A stretch of 64,000 nt of DNA from NCBI RefSeq assembly GCF_024713975.1, contig NC_091105.1:20158439-20222438 (forward strand), read 5' to 3'. This DNA is from Paralichthys olivaceus (Eukaryota; Chordata; Actinopteri; Pleuronectiformes; Paralichthyidae). This document shows positions 62,931-64,000 of this stretch, piece by piece (the first letter of the stretch is position 1; each line of letters begins with the position of its first letter). The position numbers were made by a program, and so were the translations under genes. The notes below the pieces were generated by a model that made no database searches, was not told the DNA's origin, and saw nothing but the letters and a program-made list of their open reading frames with translations.

Positions 62931-64000
62931 TGATTGTGGAAAGTGATGGTGAAACATTACAGAATGTTACAAGAGACACGATCAATGCTGGAGGACAGTT
63001 AGCTGAACCAAGTCTTTTTTTGCCACTGATTTCCCTGTGTACACATTAGCAACATTGATGAACTGTTTTTTCTTAATCATGTCTACATGCGACTAACAGA
63101 TGGACCATAACTTTAGCTCACCCTCTCAACACTTCTCTTATTAACTGTAGGTGATGTGTCACAGCTTAGACAATAATTGTGAATACGAATACCATGAAGT
63201 GCAATCTTCAAGCTGAGCTAAAGATGAGAACTGATGGGATGAAGCAGTTGCCCAAAAAAGATGGTATATCCAGGGCCAGGCACATCCATACACCTTTCTT
63301 CAGAAGCAATTGATGAATACTGACTGTTGTTAATTCATTATTTTTGGAAGAACTGTCAGTTCCAATGTCCAGCATGCTCTAATTTAAATTTCCACTCCTT
63401 CGTTGCTTAAATGAAGCCAATAAGGGAGGTTTTATTTTTCACATTTATGCTGCATTTCCCTAAGAAGTAGTGTGGGATGCTGTTGTGAGCACAGGCCTAA
63501 ATTCAAACTTCAATCCCCAGCATTATGAATGTTTTACCCATGGTCCCAAACTAACTGCACGCTGAAAAAAAACGTCTGCTATTTTTACAAAGGTGCTTAA
63601 AAACCTATCACTACTAGATGTCACTGCTGAGCAATCTCCCTAATAAATCCAGCATACATCTAATAGAGGAGCTGGTTGATTTGACATGTTACAGCATGTT
63701 ATTTTTTTTTTTAAAAGCTCCTGTAAAGATAGACCAGGATGTGTGAGTTAAATATTGGATTGATAATGACAGTGTAAATCAGGTATGTCACCTTTCTGAG
63801 CTAAAGGTCTAAATGACAGGAAAAGTACCTTAACGCTGAATGAATGCCAACGCCATGATGCTTTTAAATAACGCAGGATGTCTGCTCCAGTCTTCCCTTA
63901 AAAGTGGCTCATTTGTCATTAATATTATCGCTATAGATTTTTAACTGAGCACCTACAGATCTGATGGAGAAATTCCACAGTATGTGTTAAATATGCACTG
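62931..64000 (+). other. zhx1 3' UTR and downstream DNA
   Basis: Non-coding DNA after the zhx1 stop codon. A canonical AATAAA at 63642-63647 is a candidate 3' end, giving a UTR of about 0.7 kb. A short CTACTAGATGTCACTGCTG phrase near 63611 again resembles the MITE tail. No further gene is seen before the window ends. Confidence 0.45.

Overview
The window is vertebrate nuclear DNA, most likely from a percomorph teleost fish. The coding sequences match vertebrate genes exon by exon, and introns are mostly short (about 0.1 to 2 kb) with GT/AG ends. The gene deserts carry short dispersed repeats of types I associate with spiny-rayed fishes (inference from memory, not a search). Nothing bacterial, viral or retroviral was seen.

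Layout. 1-9.35 kb: AT-rich non-coding DNA with repeats, probably an intron. 9.38-10.46 kb (+): last exon and 3' UTR of a CD225/dispanin-family membrane protein whose 5' exon(s) I could not find. 13.6-21.66 kb (-): sdha, 15 coding exons, 663 aa. 22.0-25.35 kb (+): ccdc127, head to head with sdha. 26.09-27.15 kb (-): a two-exon gene I do not recognise. 29.2-31.32 kb (-): mrpl32. 32.11-36.74 kb (+): psma2, head to head with mrpl32. 37.9-53.9 kb (+): atad2, 29 coding exons plus a probable 15-nt microexon. 54.8-63.65 kb (+): zhx1, five homeodomains, but the two N-terminal zinc fingers of the family are missing.

How the genes relate. Two divergent promoters pair mitochondrial or housekeeping genes (sdha/ccdc127 and mrpl32/psma2). 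Downstream are two chromatin and transcription proteins (atad2, zhx1). As I recall the human map, these three neighbour pairs lie on three chromosomes: SDHA-CCDC127 on 5p15, MRPL32-PSMA2 on 7p14 and ATAD2-ZHX1 on 8q24. Here they lie within about 50 kb.

Exon limits were set by hand from GT/AG sites, conserved protein sequence and reading phase. All exon sums stay in frame, so the models of sdha, ccdc127, mrpl32, psma2, atad2 and zhx1 are strong. UTR limits, promoters and repeat limits are approximate. The most interesting points are the finger-less, intron-split zhx1, the atad2 microexon, the unrecognised gene at 26-27 kb, and inverted copies of one short repeat inside the mrpl32/psma2 promoter. 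No previously undescribed system was recognised.
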